From Polytrichum commune (Eukaryota; Streptophyta; Polytrichopsida; Polytrichales; Polytrichaceae), in contig OX485803.1 in the NCBI GenBank assembly GCA_950295325.1, positions 68,337,554 through 68,401,553 of the forward strand: a DNA stretch of 64,000 bases. The letters run 5' to 3'. Made by a program: the position numbers and the translations under genes. Positions 36,576 to 49,053 of the stretch are shown here, one piece after another. Under the pieces are notes generated by a model, which worked only from the letters and a program-made list of their open reading frames with translations, made no database searches and was not told the DNA's origin. The stretch's first letter is position 1, and every line of letters begins with the position of its first letter.

Positions 36576-39500
36576 CTAAGGGCTTGGAGAACATTCCCTA
36601 TCACTCTCCTCACCCTCATTTGCTTCTAACAAGAAAAGATTTCGTGTTCCACGCGAGAAATGACGAACGCGAGGAAGAGGTGGGGACTCCGCCTTCGCAA
36701 AGCAATCCGCCATTGCACTAGCATACGGGGGAAGCTCAAATGGCTTCGGAGGACTTGAAAACATGTCTCGACGAATGACTACGTCATTCGCTGGCTCTCT
36801 AAACACCCAAGCAAAAGAATTAGAAACATGATGATACTGGAAAATGAGAACCTGAAATCAAGGCAAACATGGCAAAATATAGAAAGCAAACTTACGCACA
36901 AAGGAATCCGAATGCCCGTTTGGTCATCTTCTGAGGAGGATCAAAGATAGATGTAGACGGTGCGGCAACTGAGCGAGATATACGCGTAGGCTGGGGATCG
37001 CGCATGGGGAGTAGGAGTGCATTGAAAATGATGGGGTCACTCTCAAGGGCCACAATATGCCGCTCAAGGGAGCGACATGCTGTAATCGAACCACCTAAAG
37101 CAAAGAGAGGAAAAATGTTAGTATGGAAATTAGTCAAGGAAAAATAACGGAAAATTAAAAATAAGTATGAAGTTGAAAAAGAAGGCGTACCTACACCACA
37201 CTGCCAGTCCATAATAACATCATTCTTGTCGGTGAGAGTAGCGAGAATGATGGAAAAAAAAACAGGATGCTTCTCACGGGCACCTCGCCAAGATACCCCA
37301 TCACTGCGCATCGCCTGGCTCTTCTCATCGGTGAAGGTATTTAACCATCCATCTCGCTGGAGGTTGTAACCATACTCTTGCATGGCCTCCTCCCGCACTC
37401 TAAGAACGGAGTTAACACGAACAAGAACCTTGATGCTGAACTTCCGAGTCTGCAACAATGAATACAAATTCATAAGACTCATTTGAATTGAAATGAAAAG
37501 CAATACGAAAGCGGAAGAGAATGAGAGTTGCTTACCACTCCAGAGGGAACAACGGGAGATTGGAGGTCCAAATCATTCATTCCGAACCAATCTTCGGCGA
37601 CGTAGAAGTCGTAAGTGTGTGCCCAATCGAAAATACTCCTAGAAACACTGGCACTCGCACAATGGGCAAGGACAAGGACACCATGATCATAGAGGTTAGA
37701 TTTCACAAATGCAAAAAGACACTCATAGTATGATTCATGGAGCTTGTTCCAAGCAGGAACATCGGTGGAGATGTTGGGCACTGGCAAATTCTCGGGAATG
37801 TCGGCGAAGAGCAAATCGAGGCCCTTGTGAGTTGTAGTCGAGGTGTTCACATGGGAACGACCTGCCCAACCTACAATTAAAAATTCATGAGAAAATAAGA
37901 TGGAAAAAAAGTAGCAAACCAAAGGAAAGAAAATTGAGAATTGACAAAGGAAAGTATACAAACCTTGGCAATGAACTCTTAGATGCAGTTATATGCGGGG
38001 AGGGGACCTCCAGAAACCTCGGAATCCAACATTAGTTGAACCATGTCCACATTTTCGATGAGGGCAAGCGTGTTAGGCGACTCCGAAGAGGTGGCACTCG
38101 TATCCAAAAGAGCGGCCTTCCTCTTGCGAGGCAAGGAGAGGAGAGAAGTGCCACTGTGAGATGGAGTGGCAAAATATTGTGGACGAAATGCCGATGGAGT
38201 ACCAGAGGGGGCAAGAGAGGGAGCAACGGAGGGAGCGATAGATGGACTGTGTGGGAAGGTGGATGGCTCAACCGGGGTCTTTGAAGCAGACCAAGTGAGA
38301 ACTTGGGAAGATGCTTGAGTGGCGGTCTTCTTTGCTCTGCCCTTTCCCCTTGGTGCCTTAGGCGGAGGAGGGGGAAGCTCAACAATGTCAGGCTCCTCAA
38401 AAGTGACAATGTTATCATCCGGAGCACTACCCACAAGGCTAGCAAACAAAGCCTTCTCTTTCCCGGGGACAAAGGCTACATGCAGAGGCTAGAAAAAACG
38501 TTCACCCAGTCCGAGAGGTAGGCGGGCAAGGAAGATGATGCCAATGCATTCTTTATAACCAACTCTCTCATGATATACCTACATGAAAAAACAAGAATGT
38601 AAGAAAACCAAGAAAACGAGCAAGAAATGAGAATAAGGAGAGGTGCAAAGTGGAGGATAGATGTATTACCGATAGGCCACATGCTTGATAGCGAGAGCCC
38701 CCTCCTCGAACTCCAAGAGATTATCACCTTTGGCAAAGGGGATGTCAGGCTTATCGCCGAGGTAAGGCTTGAAGGCCTTGTCCCAAAGGACAATCCGCCA
38801 ATGATCAACGTACTCACGAGGGCACAAGATAGTTTCCGATGCGTCGCAGTCAATGTCAACGGAGAGGCTCTCCTCTAAGGTCTCAATCTCAACCGCGACT
38901 TCCTTCTCCAACTGCATAGAGAGAGATGATTAGATATGAGACAACTGGAATAAAGGAAAATTAAAATGAAGAAGGCCGAGGGATGGATTTACCTGAGCCC
39001 AGAAGAACGCCCTGTGTAGCCAGTCGTCCAAAGCCCTCTCCCTCATAGACTTGTCGACGGGGAACTTGTTATCCAACCTTTCACGAAGGGGGGCGTTCCA
39101 CCAGTGAAGCCACTTAGCTTTTAACGAAACTTCGACCGGGCATGTGACAATTTTTTGCAATTTTTCAATTTGTCATGTCCGTCGAAGAGAACTCATTAAA
39201 ATGGCGGTCAATATGTGCACGTAGAAAAACTGATTTGAGTTCAAGAGAGTACTAGAGTTCAAGAGTGATTTGAGTGATTGAGTTCAAGAGTGATTTGAGT
39301 TCAAGAAAGCACATGAGTTCAAGAAAGTTCAAGAGGAACATTTATAACATTGGAAACATAGAAATCACGACAAGATACCTTATGAAAGAAAGCATCTCCA
39401 TTGTCAGGGTGTGCAACGGATATATATTTCTCAAAATAGCGTGTCCGAATATTCTTGATTGTCCTTTCCTGGGCCTTGGTCATAACATTCCAAATCTCAG

Positions 39501-40903
39501 TGGCCGACCTCTCCGCAACGGGTGTGGTCTCACGGCAATGCCTCACTGCAAGGTCCGCTTGAGCCGAAATGTCTCTCTGCAAGAAATGACCTTGTGAGCC
39601 AATATAATCGGCATGTAAATTATCTATGTTGGAAGCTCTAAATGATTGAATGTAGAAAAACCATACCTTGTAAAGAAACTTAACGAAGACATCCGCCGTC
39701 AAGTTGTACCAAGTTGGGCGACTCTCATTTATCTTCTCGCATGGTTTGTAGGCAGCTGGAGATATGAGATCCTTGAAGGTCGACAAATCCAACCTCCCAA
39801 AAATGCGGATTCGAATGAGCTTGGCCGGAATGTTTGCCTTCACATAATCATGCTCGGTTGACCTGAGAGAAAAGATGTAAGGAACGTCCAGTGAAAAGAA
39901 TGGAAAAGAATTGAAACAAAAATGGAAAAAAAATGGAAAAAAAATGAGTGAACTTACCAATTAATGTCGTTCATGGCATTGAAGAATACACCGGTATATC
40001 CCCTAGGGTCAATAACAATGCAATCCACCGAAATATGCCAACTCTTGTCATCGGCATGGTGGTTATTGATGTGCCTCCACCACGCAGTGAGACGATGATT
40101 GCCTTCCCAAACAAAGAACATATTCCCGGCGAAATGTGTAAGATCCGGATCCTCCTTGAGCTTGGCGTCAAATTCTGTGGAGGCCTCTTGCCAGAGAGGG
40201 CTCCAAGAGGCCATAATGCCAGGGGGAATGGGAAGGTCCACGGCAACGTCGTTGAAAGCAGACACGTAAAGAACCCGATCACCCTCTCGGTATCCCATTA
40301 CAAATTCACATTCCAAGCGCTGCACCTCAACCTTACTAATAGGACGGACGAGAGGGAGGGCTCTCAAGCAGCACAAAGGAATGGATAAGCGGGACTTACC
40401 GGTTGGCTTAATCCGGAGGCGTTGGATAACACCAATGGAGTCCTCCTTTTGTGATTTCCGAAGCTCAAGCTCACACCACAGGATCCGTGTCCACAACTGC
40501 CTGTACGGCATCTTCGCTCATTGCGAGAGCCTAAAAAAACACAAACAATAAAACCATGCTTAGAAAGCTAGAACTCAAAAAACTTGCTCAACAACTTATT
40601 CAACAACTATCCAACTCACTTCTCCTTGCAATAGGCCTTGCGAATTGAGACTCTCAACCTGGACGGCTTCAACTTCAACCGCGGGGGCCGCAATAACAAC
40701 ATCCTCTCCAGATTGGGGTTACGATTGCGCAACCTGAAAAGAGTCCGAATCCTAAGAACATGGAGAAAATTAGAATTTCCCAAAGAAAAGTCAATATCTT
40801 CGTAACTATAAAGAAACAAATACTCACAAACTATTTTGAACTCAAAGTAACTCAATTATGAAAGGGGTATTAAACGAGAACCGACCACATTCAAATCCGC
40901 CAT
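36576..40903 (-). pseudogene. ParB-like plus beta-class DNA-methyltransferase-like gene, element 2 copy A
   Basis: About 12 exons with GT-AG introns, among them 40903-40882, 40751-about 40630, 40530-39958, 39862-39667, 39576-39379, 38918-about 38667, 37870-37536, 37449-37191, 37094-36896 and 36851-36576. Exon 40530-39958 encodes LRALPLVRPI and FFVWEGNHRLTAWW (ParB-like loop). 37870-37536 has DLLFADIPENLP, a degenerate DPPW-type catalytic motif IV. 37449-37191 has EKHPVFFSIILA (motif X-like) and, joined to the next exon, MDWQCGVGGSITACRSLERHIVALESD (motif I/II). The motif order IV then X-I fits the beta class. Lesions: a TAA in exon 2, a 2-bp loss before ELELRKSQ, an extra A near 39170 and a deletion at about 38480. 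Copy B differs in its lesions. Confidence 0.7.
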
Positions 40904-41217
40904 CACGATGAGATAGAAGGTGTCACACGTCCTCGGTTGGAAGCCTACATTCCGTACCTTAGTCTTGTTAATCAATGAAGAACACTTAGATTATCCAACC
41001 AACGACCTCGGTACAAAGACTTCATTACATCCTCAAGATTAAACATCCAAAAACAATACAAGGCCGAGAGCAAAGTACACATAAATAAGAGGCCTCTCCC
41101 CATAGCTAATTCTTATGCACAACACAAAGCAAGAAATGGCCGAATGCAAAGTCAAGTGGCCAACTCAAGTACACATAACATTTTGATATTTCTACCACTA
41201 ACCTACCTACGAATGAG

Positions 41218-42958
41218 AGGCCTCGGATCCGAGGCCTCTTCCCATACCTCCTCCTTATGCACTACCAAAAACAAGAAGGCCGAGAGAAATCTTACATGCA
41301 CATAACAGTTTAACTTTTCAAGCACATACCTTGACCCTAAAATGAGGCCTCGGATCCGAGGCCTCTTCCCAATGCTCCTCCTTATGCACTACCCAAAACA
41401 AGAAGACGGAGAGCAATCTTACATGCACATAACATTTTAACTTTTCAAGCATAAATACTGACTCAAACATGAATACAGAAAAATACCGAGAGCATTCAAA
41501 TATGAACATAATATTTAAAGTTTTCAAGCACATACCTTGATTCAAAAATGAGGCCGCGGATCCGAGGCCTCTTCCGAATGCCCTTCCTTATGCACTACAT
41601 AATACAGAAAAATGCCGAGAGCATTCAAATATGAACATAACATTTTAAGTTTTCAAGCACATACCTTGATTCAAAAATGAGGCCTCGGATCCGAGGCCTC
41701 TTCCGAATGCTCTTCCTTATGCAATACATACTACAGAAAATGGCCGAGAGCATTCAAATCTGCACATAACATTTTGATTTTTGAAGCTTAAATATTGACA
41801 CAAACATGAGGCCTCGGATCCGAGGCCTCTTCCCAAATCACCTACCTATTCACTACCCAAAACAAGAAGGCCGAGAGCATTCAAATATGAACATCACATT
41901 TTAAGTTTTCCAGCACGTACCTTGACTCAAAAATGAGGCCTCGGATCCGAGGCCTCTTCCGAATGCCCTTTCTTATGCACTACATAATACAGAAAAATGC
42001 CGAGAGCATTCAAATATGAACATAACATTTTAAGTTTTCAAGCCCATACCTTGATTCAAAAATGAGGCCTCAGATCCTAGGCCTCTTCCGAATGTCCTTC
42101 CTTATGCAATACATACTACAGAAAATGGCCAAGAGCATTCACATATGCACATAACATTTTAAGTTTTCAAGCTCATACCTCGACTCAAAAATGAGTCTTC
42201 GGATCCGAGGCCTCTTCCGAATGCCCTTCCTTATGCAATACATAATACAGAAAATGGCCGAGAGCATTCAAATATGAACATAACATTTTAAGTTTTCAAG
42301 CACATACCTTGACTCAAAAATGAGGCCTCGGATCCGAGGCCTCTTCCGAATGCTCTTCCTTATGCACTACCCAAAACAAGAACCCCGAGAGCTTTCAAAT
42401 ATGGACATAACATGTTGATTTTCAAACATGAATGTGGCCTAAAAAATGAGGCCTCGGATCCGAGCCTCTTCCCAAAGCTCCTCCTTATTCACTACCCAAA
42501 ACATGAAGGCCGAGAGCATTCAAATATGAACATAACATTTTGAGTTTTCATACATCAATCTTGACTAAAAAATGAGGCCTCTTCCGAATGCTCTTCCTTA
42601 TACAATACATTCTACAAAAAATGGCCGAGAGCTTTCAAATATGGACATAACATTTTAAGTTTTCAACACATACCTTGACTCAAAATGAGGCCTCGGATCC
42701 GAGGCCTCTTCCGAATGCCTTTCCTTATGCACTACCCAAAACAAGAACCCCAAGAGCATTTCAATATGCACATAACATTTTGGTTTTTCAAACATGAATC
42801 TTGACTCAAAAATGAGGCCTTGGATCCGAGCCTCTTCCCAAAGCTCCTCCTTATGAACTACCCAAAACATGAAGGCCGAGAGCATTCAAATATGAACATA
42901 ACATTTTGAGTTTTCATACATGAATCTTGACTAAAAAATGAGGCCTCTTCCGAATGCT
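41218..42958. repeat. Element-2 palindrome array A (about 14 sites, 126-129-bp period)
   Basis: The 22-bp site is a GGATCC core flanked on each side by GAGGCCTC, giving three nested palindromes. Starts: 41218, 41344, 41550, 41679, 41808, 41935, 42064, 42193, 42322, 42448, 42687 and 42813, with collapsed half-sites (one GAGGCCTC only) near 42573 and 42936. Linkers share ccgagagcattcaaatatg...cataacatttt. The array lies immediately upstream of copy A. Confidence 0.95.
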
Positions 42959-43034
42959 CCTCCTTATGCACTATCCAAACCACGAAGGCGGAGAACAATC
43001 TTTCATGCACATAACATTTTGAATTTTCAAGCAC

Positions 43035-43370
43035 ACCGAGAGTACGGAATGGCCGAGAGTAAGGAATGGCCGAGAGTAAGGAATGGCCGAGAGCAAGGAA
43101 TGGCCGAGAGCATGGAATGGCCGAGAGTAAGGAATGGCCGAGAGCAAGGAATGGCCGAGAGCATGGAATGGCCGAGAGTAAGGAATGGCCGAGAGCATGG
43201 AATGGCCGAGAGTAAGGAATGGCCGAGAGCATGGAATGGCCGAGAGTAAGGAATGGCCGACAGTATAGAATGGCCGAGAGTAAGGAATGGCCGACAGTAT
43301 AGAATGGCCGAGAGTAAAGAATGGCCGAGAGTAAGGAATGACCGACAGTATGGAATGGCCGAGAGTATGG
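43035..43370. repeat. 17-bp minisatellite
   Basis: About 20 tandem copies of aatggccgagagtaagg, with variants agcatgg and cagtatag. The phrase ggccgagag also occurs in each linker of the neighbouring palindrome array, so the minisatellite probably grew out of one linker. Confidence 0.9.
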
Positions 43371-43718
43371 AATCAAGAAAGTAAGAAAGATGACATTCTC
43401 TTAGAATCCTACCTCTTTACGTACTCACACAACCCAAATCAAAACATGGCCAAGAGCATGCCACTTGAACATTCCTTGTAGTTTGAGAACTCAAAATCCC
43501 TCTCCTCACCTCGAAACCCTACCTCTCACATGCTCCTACACCCAAAACAAGACATGGCCGAGAGCAAGTCTAGTGGACATTCCATGTACTTTGAAAATCA
43601 AGAACCTCACCTCCCTCAAAACCCTACCTCCTACCTACTCACAAAACCCAAATAAAGACATGGCCGAGAGCATGGCACTTGCACTTTGCATGTAGTTTGA
43701 TAACTCAAAACCCTATCT

Positions 43719-44874
43719 CTAACATATTCTTAAACCCATATCAAGACAAGGCTGAGAGCAAGTCAAGCTAATATTCCACATACTATTGGAAACCAAGGTA
43801 ATACAAACCAAAAACTTCGGCCAACATAGCTTGGCTGAGAGCCGACACCTTACCAGAATTTGGAGTATGCCCTCCACTGTATCCCCGATATTGGCGCCAC
43901 TATCTTCTGATGTCCCGTCCCCTGTCGGCGTTATTGGAGTGCTCCTTGAATCGCCGAGGTTTACCTGTGCCATTCCTCTCCCGCATCCACGCCCTCGCCT
44001 TGATGTTTGTTGTGTTCCGCCCGCCTTGCTTTGCAGAAATCTTGAACCAGGGGTCACATTATCTTGAACCAGGGTTTCAGTGCCTGGGTCTCCTCCTTCA
44101 GCTCTTTCGCGGCCTCCCACCAAATTTGATTTGAGATCTTCCTTTGCCGCTTTCTTCTTGGACGCCTTCATTTTTTCTCTTGCTTGATTCGTTGGCTGTC
44201 CTGACACCGGTTCTCGCTCATCTAACGCCTTCTCAGTTTGTTGTGCTACCTCCTCGTTGTCTTCTTCGTAGATATTTCCACTATCTCCACTCCCCCCATC
44301 CCCCTATATTTAACAGCGTCCCAATGTTTATAACAATGATAACAAACCGGAATATTTAAAAGAAAGTAATTTCACCGTTGAATATGTTCTACCATTTTCA
44401 TTATGTGCTCAAACAACTGAATATATGGAGAACCCGAAGAATACGTACGACACTGGTAGAGTTTGTCTCTTCGCGTGAGTCCTCTTGGATGCTGTCATTT
44501 CCCAACTCCTCCACTTCTGCCATTGTCTGCGCTTTACTTCCGTCCACCTTTTCTACAATCGGTGATAAATGAAAAGGCCGAATTTCACAGTCTAGCCTCC
44601 ACGAAGGTTTCCGCAGGTCCGTTATGCTTTCGTTCAAATCCTGAGGCGTCCCACGGCCCTCGATTGGCGCCTTCCTTGCCTGTGTCTTCTGTGTCCTCAC
44701 TGTCTTTCTCTTCTTATCAGTGTAATGTGTAGACGTTCGCCTCCTCTTCTTTTTCTTAGATGGTTCCGTTGTCGGAGGTTGTGAATTGCCTATTTCTTTC
44801 ATGTGTTCAACCCTCCCGCAATTCAGACCTACTCGCTCTATTTCCTTTCCACAACCTGACCACATCAAACTCAC
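43719..44874 (-). CDS. Charged accessory ORF of the MULE-like unit, function unknown
   Basis: Two minus-strand exon-like blocks: about 44870-44450, ending at a possible gtacgt donor, and about 44305-43855, starting after ...atatag and ending at a gtaagg donor. They encode a low-complexity Lys/Glu/Ser/Thr-rich protein with a basic cluster (KKKKRRRTS), SRRGRGCGRG and KASKKKAAKED, resembling a nuclear or nucleic-acid-binding protein. It is divergently placed to the transposase. No family is recognised. Confidence 0.4.
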
Positions 44875-45120
44875 ACATTGGAAAGAAAGTGAGCAATCCC
44901 ATTCTTCTCAGTATATATTTGCAATACCTCCCGATGGGAGGCGCGCTTCACTATCTGACAGCCGTCTTCATAATTAGGGGTATCATTTTTTAGGATGCCT
45001 GACAATTTTGTCTCTTTCTGATAATTATGCTTATTTGTTTATAACGTCATCGTTATCACCATTCTCCTTCTTTATGGATCTTTTCATCTTTGTTCCTTTA
45101 CGTTTACGTTCTCTGCCTTC

Positions 45121-48100
45121 ATGGCTTCCACCTCACTTATTCCTCCCGTCTCTAAGATGGCCGAACTTCGTTCCCATGGGATTGGTGTCCCTATTCTTTT
45201 CCCCATTGATGCACAAGGTATTGATGTTGTCTTGGAGCTTCATCTTAGCATTAGGTTCTCTTTCAAACCTAATACAATATGGGTAGAGTGTGAGATCTTC
45301 CATCCTGATACTGGATTGCTCGTTCATACCTTCCATGAGACCTCCAAGTTAACTGACAATGGCATTGTAGTGTGGGAGCTTGCCGCGGGAAAGTATAGGG
45401 TTTGTGGCTGGCCAGATTCTCAGATGGGAGTTTCGACAGAAATCCTTACTCCTCTTTGATCATCCACTGCTGCCTTTAGCACCCCTCTAGTAATAAGTGT
45501 CAAGACCGAGCCTGGTGTAGACAACGTTATAGACTTGTCTGATTCTTCGAGTGAAGATGTACCAGTTCAGCATGAAGATGTATCAGTTCATGATTCTCCT
45601 CATTTGTTTTCCTCTTCTGCCTATGTCACGCCTTCTCCTTCTCTCTTTGTGCCTTCACCTTCTTCGGTACCCTCTACGTCCAAACCTTCTCAACCTATTG
45701 TTCAATGTCTTCGTCGTCTTGGTTCTATGCCCGGAAGTAAGAACGTCCTCAAGAAAATAGATTACGATAAACTCAAAATCCAAGTAGTTAATCACCTTCC
45801 CCCTTGTTTCGATGGTACCCAGTTATTTGTCCTCCCAGCAGCAAAAGTCTCATCATCTCAAACCAGGGCCAAGTTGTTGGACGGCATGGACAAGCAATAT
45901 GATGGCCATGTTTGGACGAAGACTCAAACCACCAACATTATAAACGACATTGGCCTTACCTTTCGTTCCTCTGCCTGTGTTGGCCATCTCCAATGCCAAA
46001 ACCCTAGCTGTGATTACCTTCAACGCGCCCATCGTACCTCTAAGGTCAACGACACGGAATTCGAAGGTTTCACTAAAGATCCTTTCCTTCTATCTAGCAT
46101 TGTGCCATCCGGATCTACTCTTGTTTGCAGGATCTGCAAAGAGCCTCCCAAATGCATTGCTCTATGCCAGGCGAAATCCTTCTACGTCCATGGGAAGGAG
46201 TCATCTCAAAGAGCCTGCATTCATCTCGGTACTCATCAACATCTAGTGAAGGTTGGAGACTGCAGAGACAGCCGGAAGCGTATCAATGCACTTCTTGAGG
46301 AGCACGTTGAGCGTACGCCTCAAGCCACGCACAACAAGATCGTCCTTGAAGCCAACAAAGACATTGTTGGTGAGTTCCTCCTTTCTGGCGATAATCACAC
46401 ACACCGACCCCTCTCCTTAAAAGAGCTCGAACCCGTTTTTGAGAGCTGTAGAGAGTTGAATTCCCCAAACCTTCGCTCTAAGGTTACATCTTTCAAATAT
46501 TTGCGGAGGTTCGGTGTTATGGATGGCATCGCAAAGCTCAGAGGCGTTAGCAATTGGGCCTACGTCCAACGGAATCAATTCCCAGGACAAGGTGACGATG
46601 CGGACAAGGTGTTCATCTTCAAGATGTCGGAGGTTGGTCCTGGAAGTGGAGTGGATTTGGTTCGTCGTATGCAACCGGGTGGGGACTTGGAGAACGTGTG
46701 GATCATGTCCGATCACGTCAAGCGGGTCAAAGGGTGGACCACCATGGCTGCTCATGTCTACGATGGGACTTATCAACAGGTGATGACCATTTCATGCTGT
46801 GATTTCCAATCGGAGGATAAGGATGCCCAAGTGGTCTTCTGGCAGAACCTCAACCACGTCATGGCCCGACACGGTATCCCACATCCAACCTTTATAGGCT
46901 TCATGGCGGACAGTGCGCAAGCCAATTGGAACGCTATTCGCATTGTTTATGGTTCAGGGGATCCCAAAGTTCCAATGGAGGGTCGTGAGCGCACTTGTTT
47001 TTTCCATTGGAAACAATCGCTCGAGAAACATACAAAATCGTATATAAAGCATGAGTTACAAGACCAACATAGACACCTTTGTCTTCAATATCGAAATGCG
47101 TCATCTATGGAAGAGGCCGAGACTAGGTACCTAGCTATCAAGGCTTGGTGGGCGTCATCGAATTGTACAAGTAAGGACGGTCTCAAGCATCTTCAACTCT
47201 GGCTTGCTTTTTGGCACTTCCGCTACCTTCAATGGGGTGGTTTCATGGAACTGGTACATCTCCTACATGATTCATTTTTGGTTTTTCTTTGATTCGGTTT
47301 CCTCTTTCTGTACTTATTCTAATACTTGATTTGTCCAATCAGGAAAAAGTTTTGACCCAAGACCAGTTGGCCGAGATGCCGTCCTGCAATCTTGCGGAGT
47401 CCGTCCACAACAAGTGGCTTCAAGCCTCCGGCAACAAGGGTGGAGATCTATACGTGGCTACGGTGGACGACTACATTCGGGCCTTCTTACAAGTTGTTGC
47501 ATACTACCAGTTCCTTAAAGGTGGAATTGGCGGAGATGGTCCAAGCAAAGAGGAACTAAAGCTCAGAGGTGCTCAACGTCGAGCTCAGCGTACTGGCGAC
47601 CCCACAGTGTTGCAGAAGGTCTTGCTTGACATGCCCGGTGGAGGAGATTTTTGCACACGCGATCCACACCTTGAGGACGCCGAGGTCTTTGGATCACAGA
47701 AGCGAAGACCGGACACTCCAATTGGTGATGATGGCGAGACCCACCGCCCCGATACCGTGAACTTCTCTCGCCCTCCCCCCGGTAAACGTGTCACTCGATC
47801 TCAACCCGAAACATTGCCCACTATTATTGAGGAGTTTTCCCCCTCTGTACAAGAGGTCCAAGTGCCTTCACCTGCAGGACTTGGTTTCCATCGTGTCACC
47901 GCCGTGCAAGAAACCAAAGTAGATGTCTCTCTTTGGCATATTGCCCGCATACCCTATACCTCTGGGAAGTCTTGTTGGGCTAATCATGCGGGCACGAAGA
48001 AGAAGTGCACCGCAAGAATCGCCACCAATAATAAGAGCGTCCCCAGGTGCACCAACCTACACCGGTATGTGGCATCATTACAAACTCCAATCTATGAAGC

Positions 48101-48405
48101 GCACGGAATTTGTCTTTTGCCCCGACATTGAGCGTTGCGTAAAGGGCCCTCGTCGGAAATGGGTCATGCCGTTCTTTGCTGATGACCATAAGCCTCCTAT
48201 TCCCCCAATCTGGCCAGTGAAGATTGGAACCAACCTCACCCGCTCGGAGATCTTCGCCCTTGAGAACGCAGGTTTTCAACTCCCACCAAAGGAGCGCATC
48301 ACACCGACTCGACTCTTTACCAACTCTGCTCCTCCACTGGATATGTCTCGAATCCGTGTTCCAGAAAACCCCGACATGATCCCTTTGTGGGAGTCCAAAT
48401 TCGAC
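45121..48405 (+). pseudogene. MULE-type transposase, main part
   Basis: It starts ATGGCTTCCACC and stays in one frame to 47252, except for a TGA at 45457-45459. A GT-AG intron follows (47253-47341), then a second exon. The Mutator DDE pattern is visible: VYDGTYQQVMTI (Asp codon about 46762), GFMADSAQANW (Asp about 46909), RTCFFHWKQSL and LAESVHNKW (Glu about 47397). Upstream, VKTEPG followed by NVIDLSD looks like a SUMO site next to a SUMO-interaction motif. After CTNLH (about 48060) the frame shifts by one to MWHHYKLQSMKRTEF, and coding reaches WESKFD, where the TCCGGA-rich insertion begins. The C-terminus resumes at 53504. The stop codon, frameshift and insertion imply loss of function. Confidence 0.75.
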
Positions 48406-49053
48406 GGAAAGACGGAAATACGGAAATACGGATTCCATTTCCGTATTTTTCCTTGCTTATCTGAAGGTAATAGGGTCTATTAGGACAAAATTAATTGTAC
48501 TAGGAAATAGAGTATTCTAACCCCGCCTTGTGCGGAAAAACGACTCTAAATAAGTACTATGACCGGTCCGTCAAATAGGATGGGCGGACCCTGTAATCAT
48601 GGTCCAAACCATTGGTCCGGACCAAGTAACGGACGCGCCAAGATTACCCAACGGCCCGGAAGTGGCGGTTATAACGGGCCTTATGACGGTTGGGGGAAAA
48701 GAAAGCCGTTGGGAAAAATGTTAGTAAAACCGTTGGTGAGAACCGCCGGAAAACGGTTGGTAACCGTTTTCCGTTAAACCAAACGGTAACAGGGGAAGGA
48801 AGAGGGAGGAAGGATATTTAAGGGTCCCTTCCTTCTCCCTCCCACTCTTTTCTGGAAAAAGGCAACCTGTTGAGAGAACGAGTGGTGAGGTGTTCATTCT
48901 TTCGAGCCGCCAGCAGTTGGATTGCTGGGACTCTGCACTTTTTCAGTCACCGGCAGTGGGCTTGCCGGGACTTTGTGGCAATTAGACGGAAGAGAAGGAC
49001 TCCGGAAGATAGAGAGAGAGGTTGCAAGCCAGAAAGGGTGAGAGGAGAGGAAA

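Noticed and set aside
41218-43376. ORFs across the palindrome array and minisatellite (for example the 172-codon minus-strand ORF)
   Set aside because: They are periodic translations of tandem repeats, not genes.
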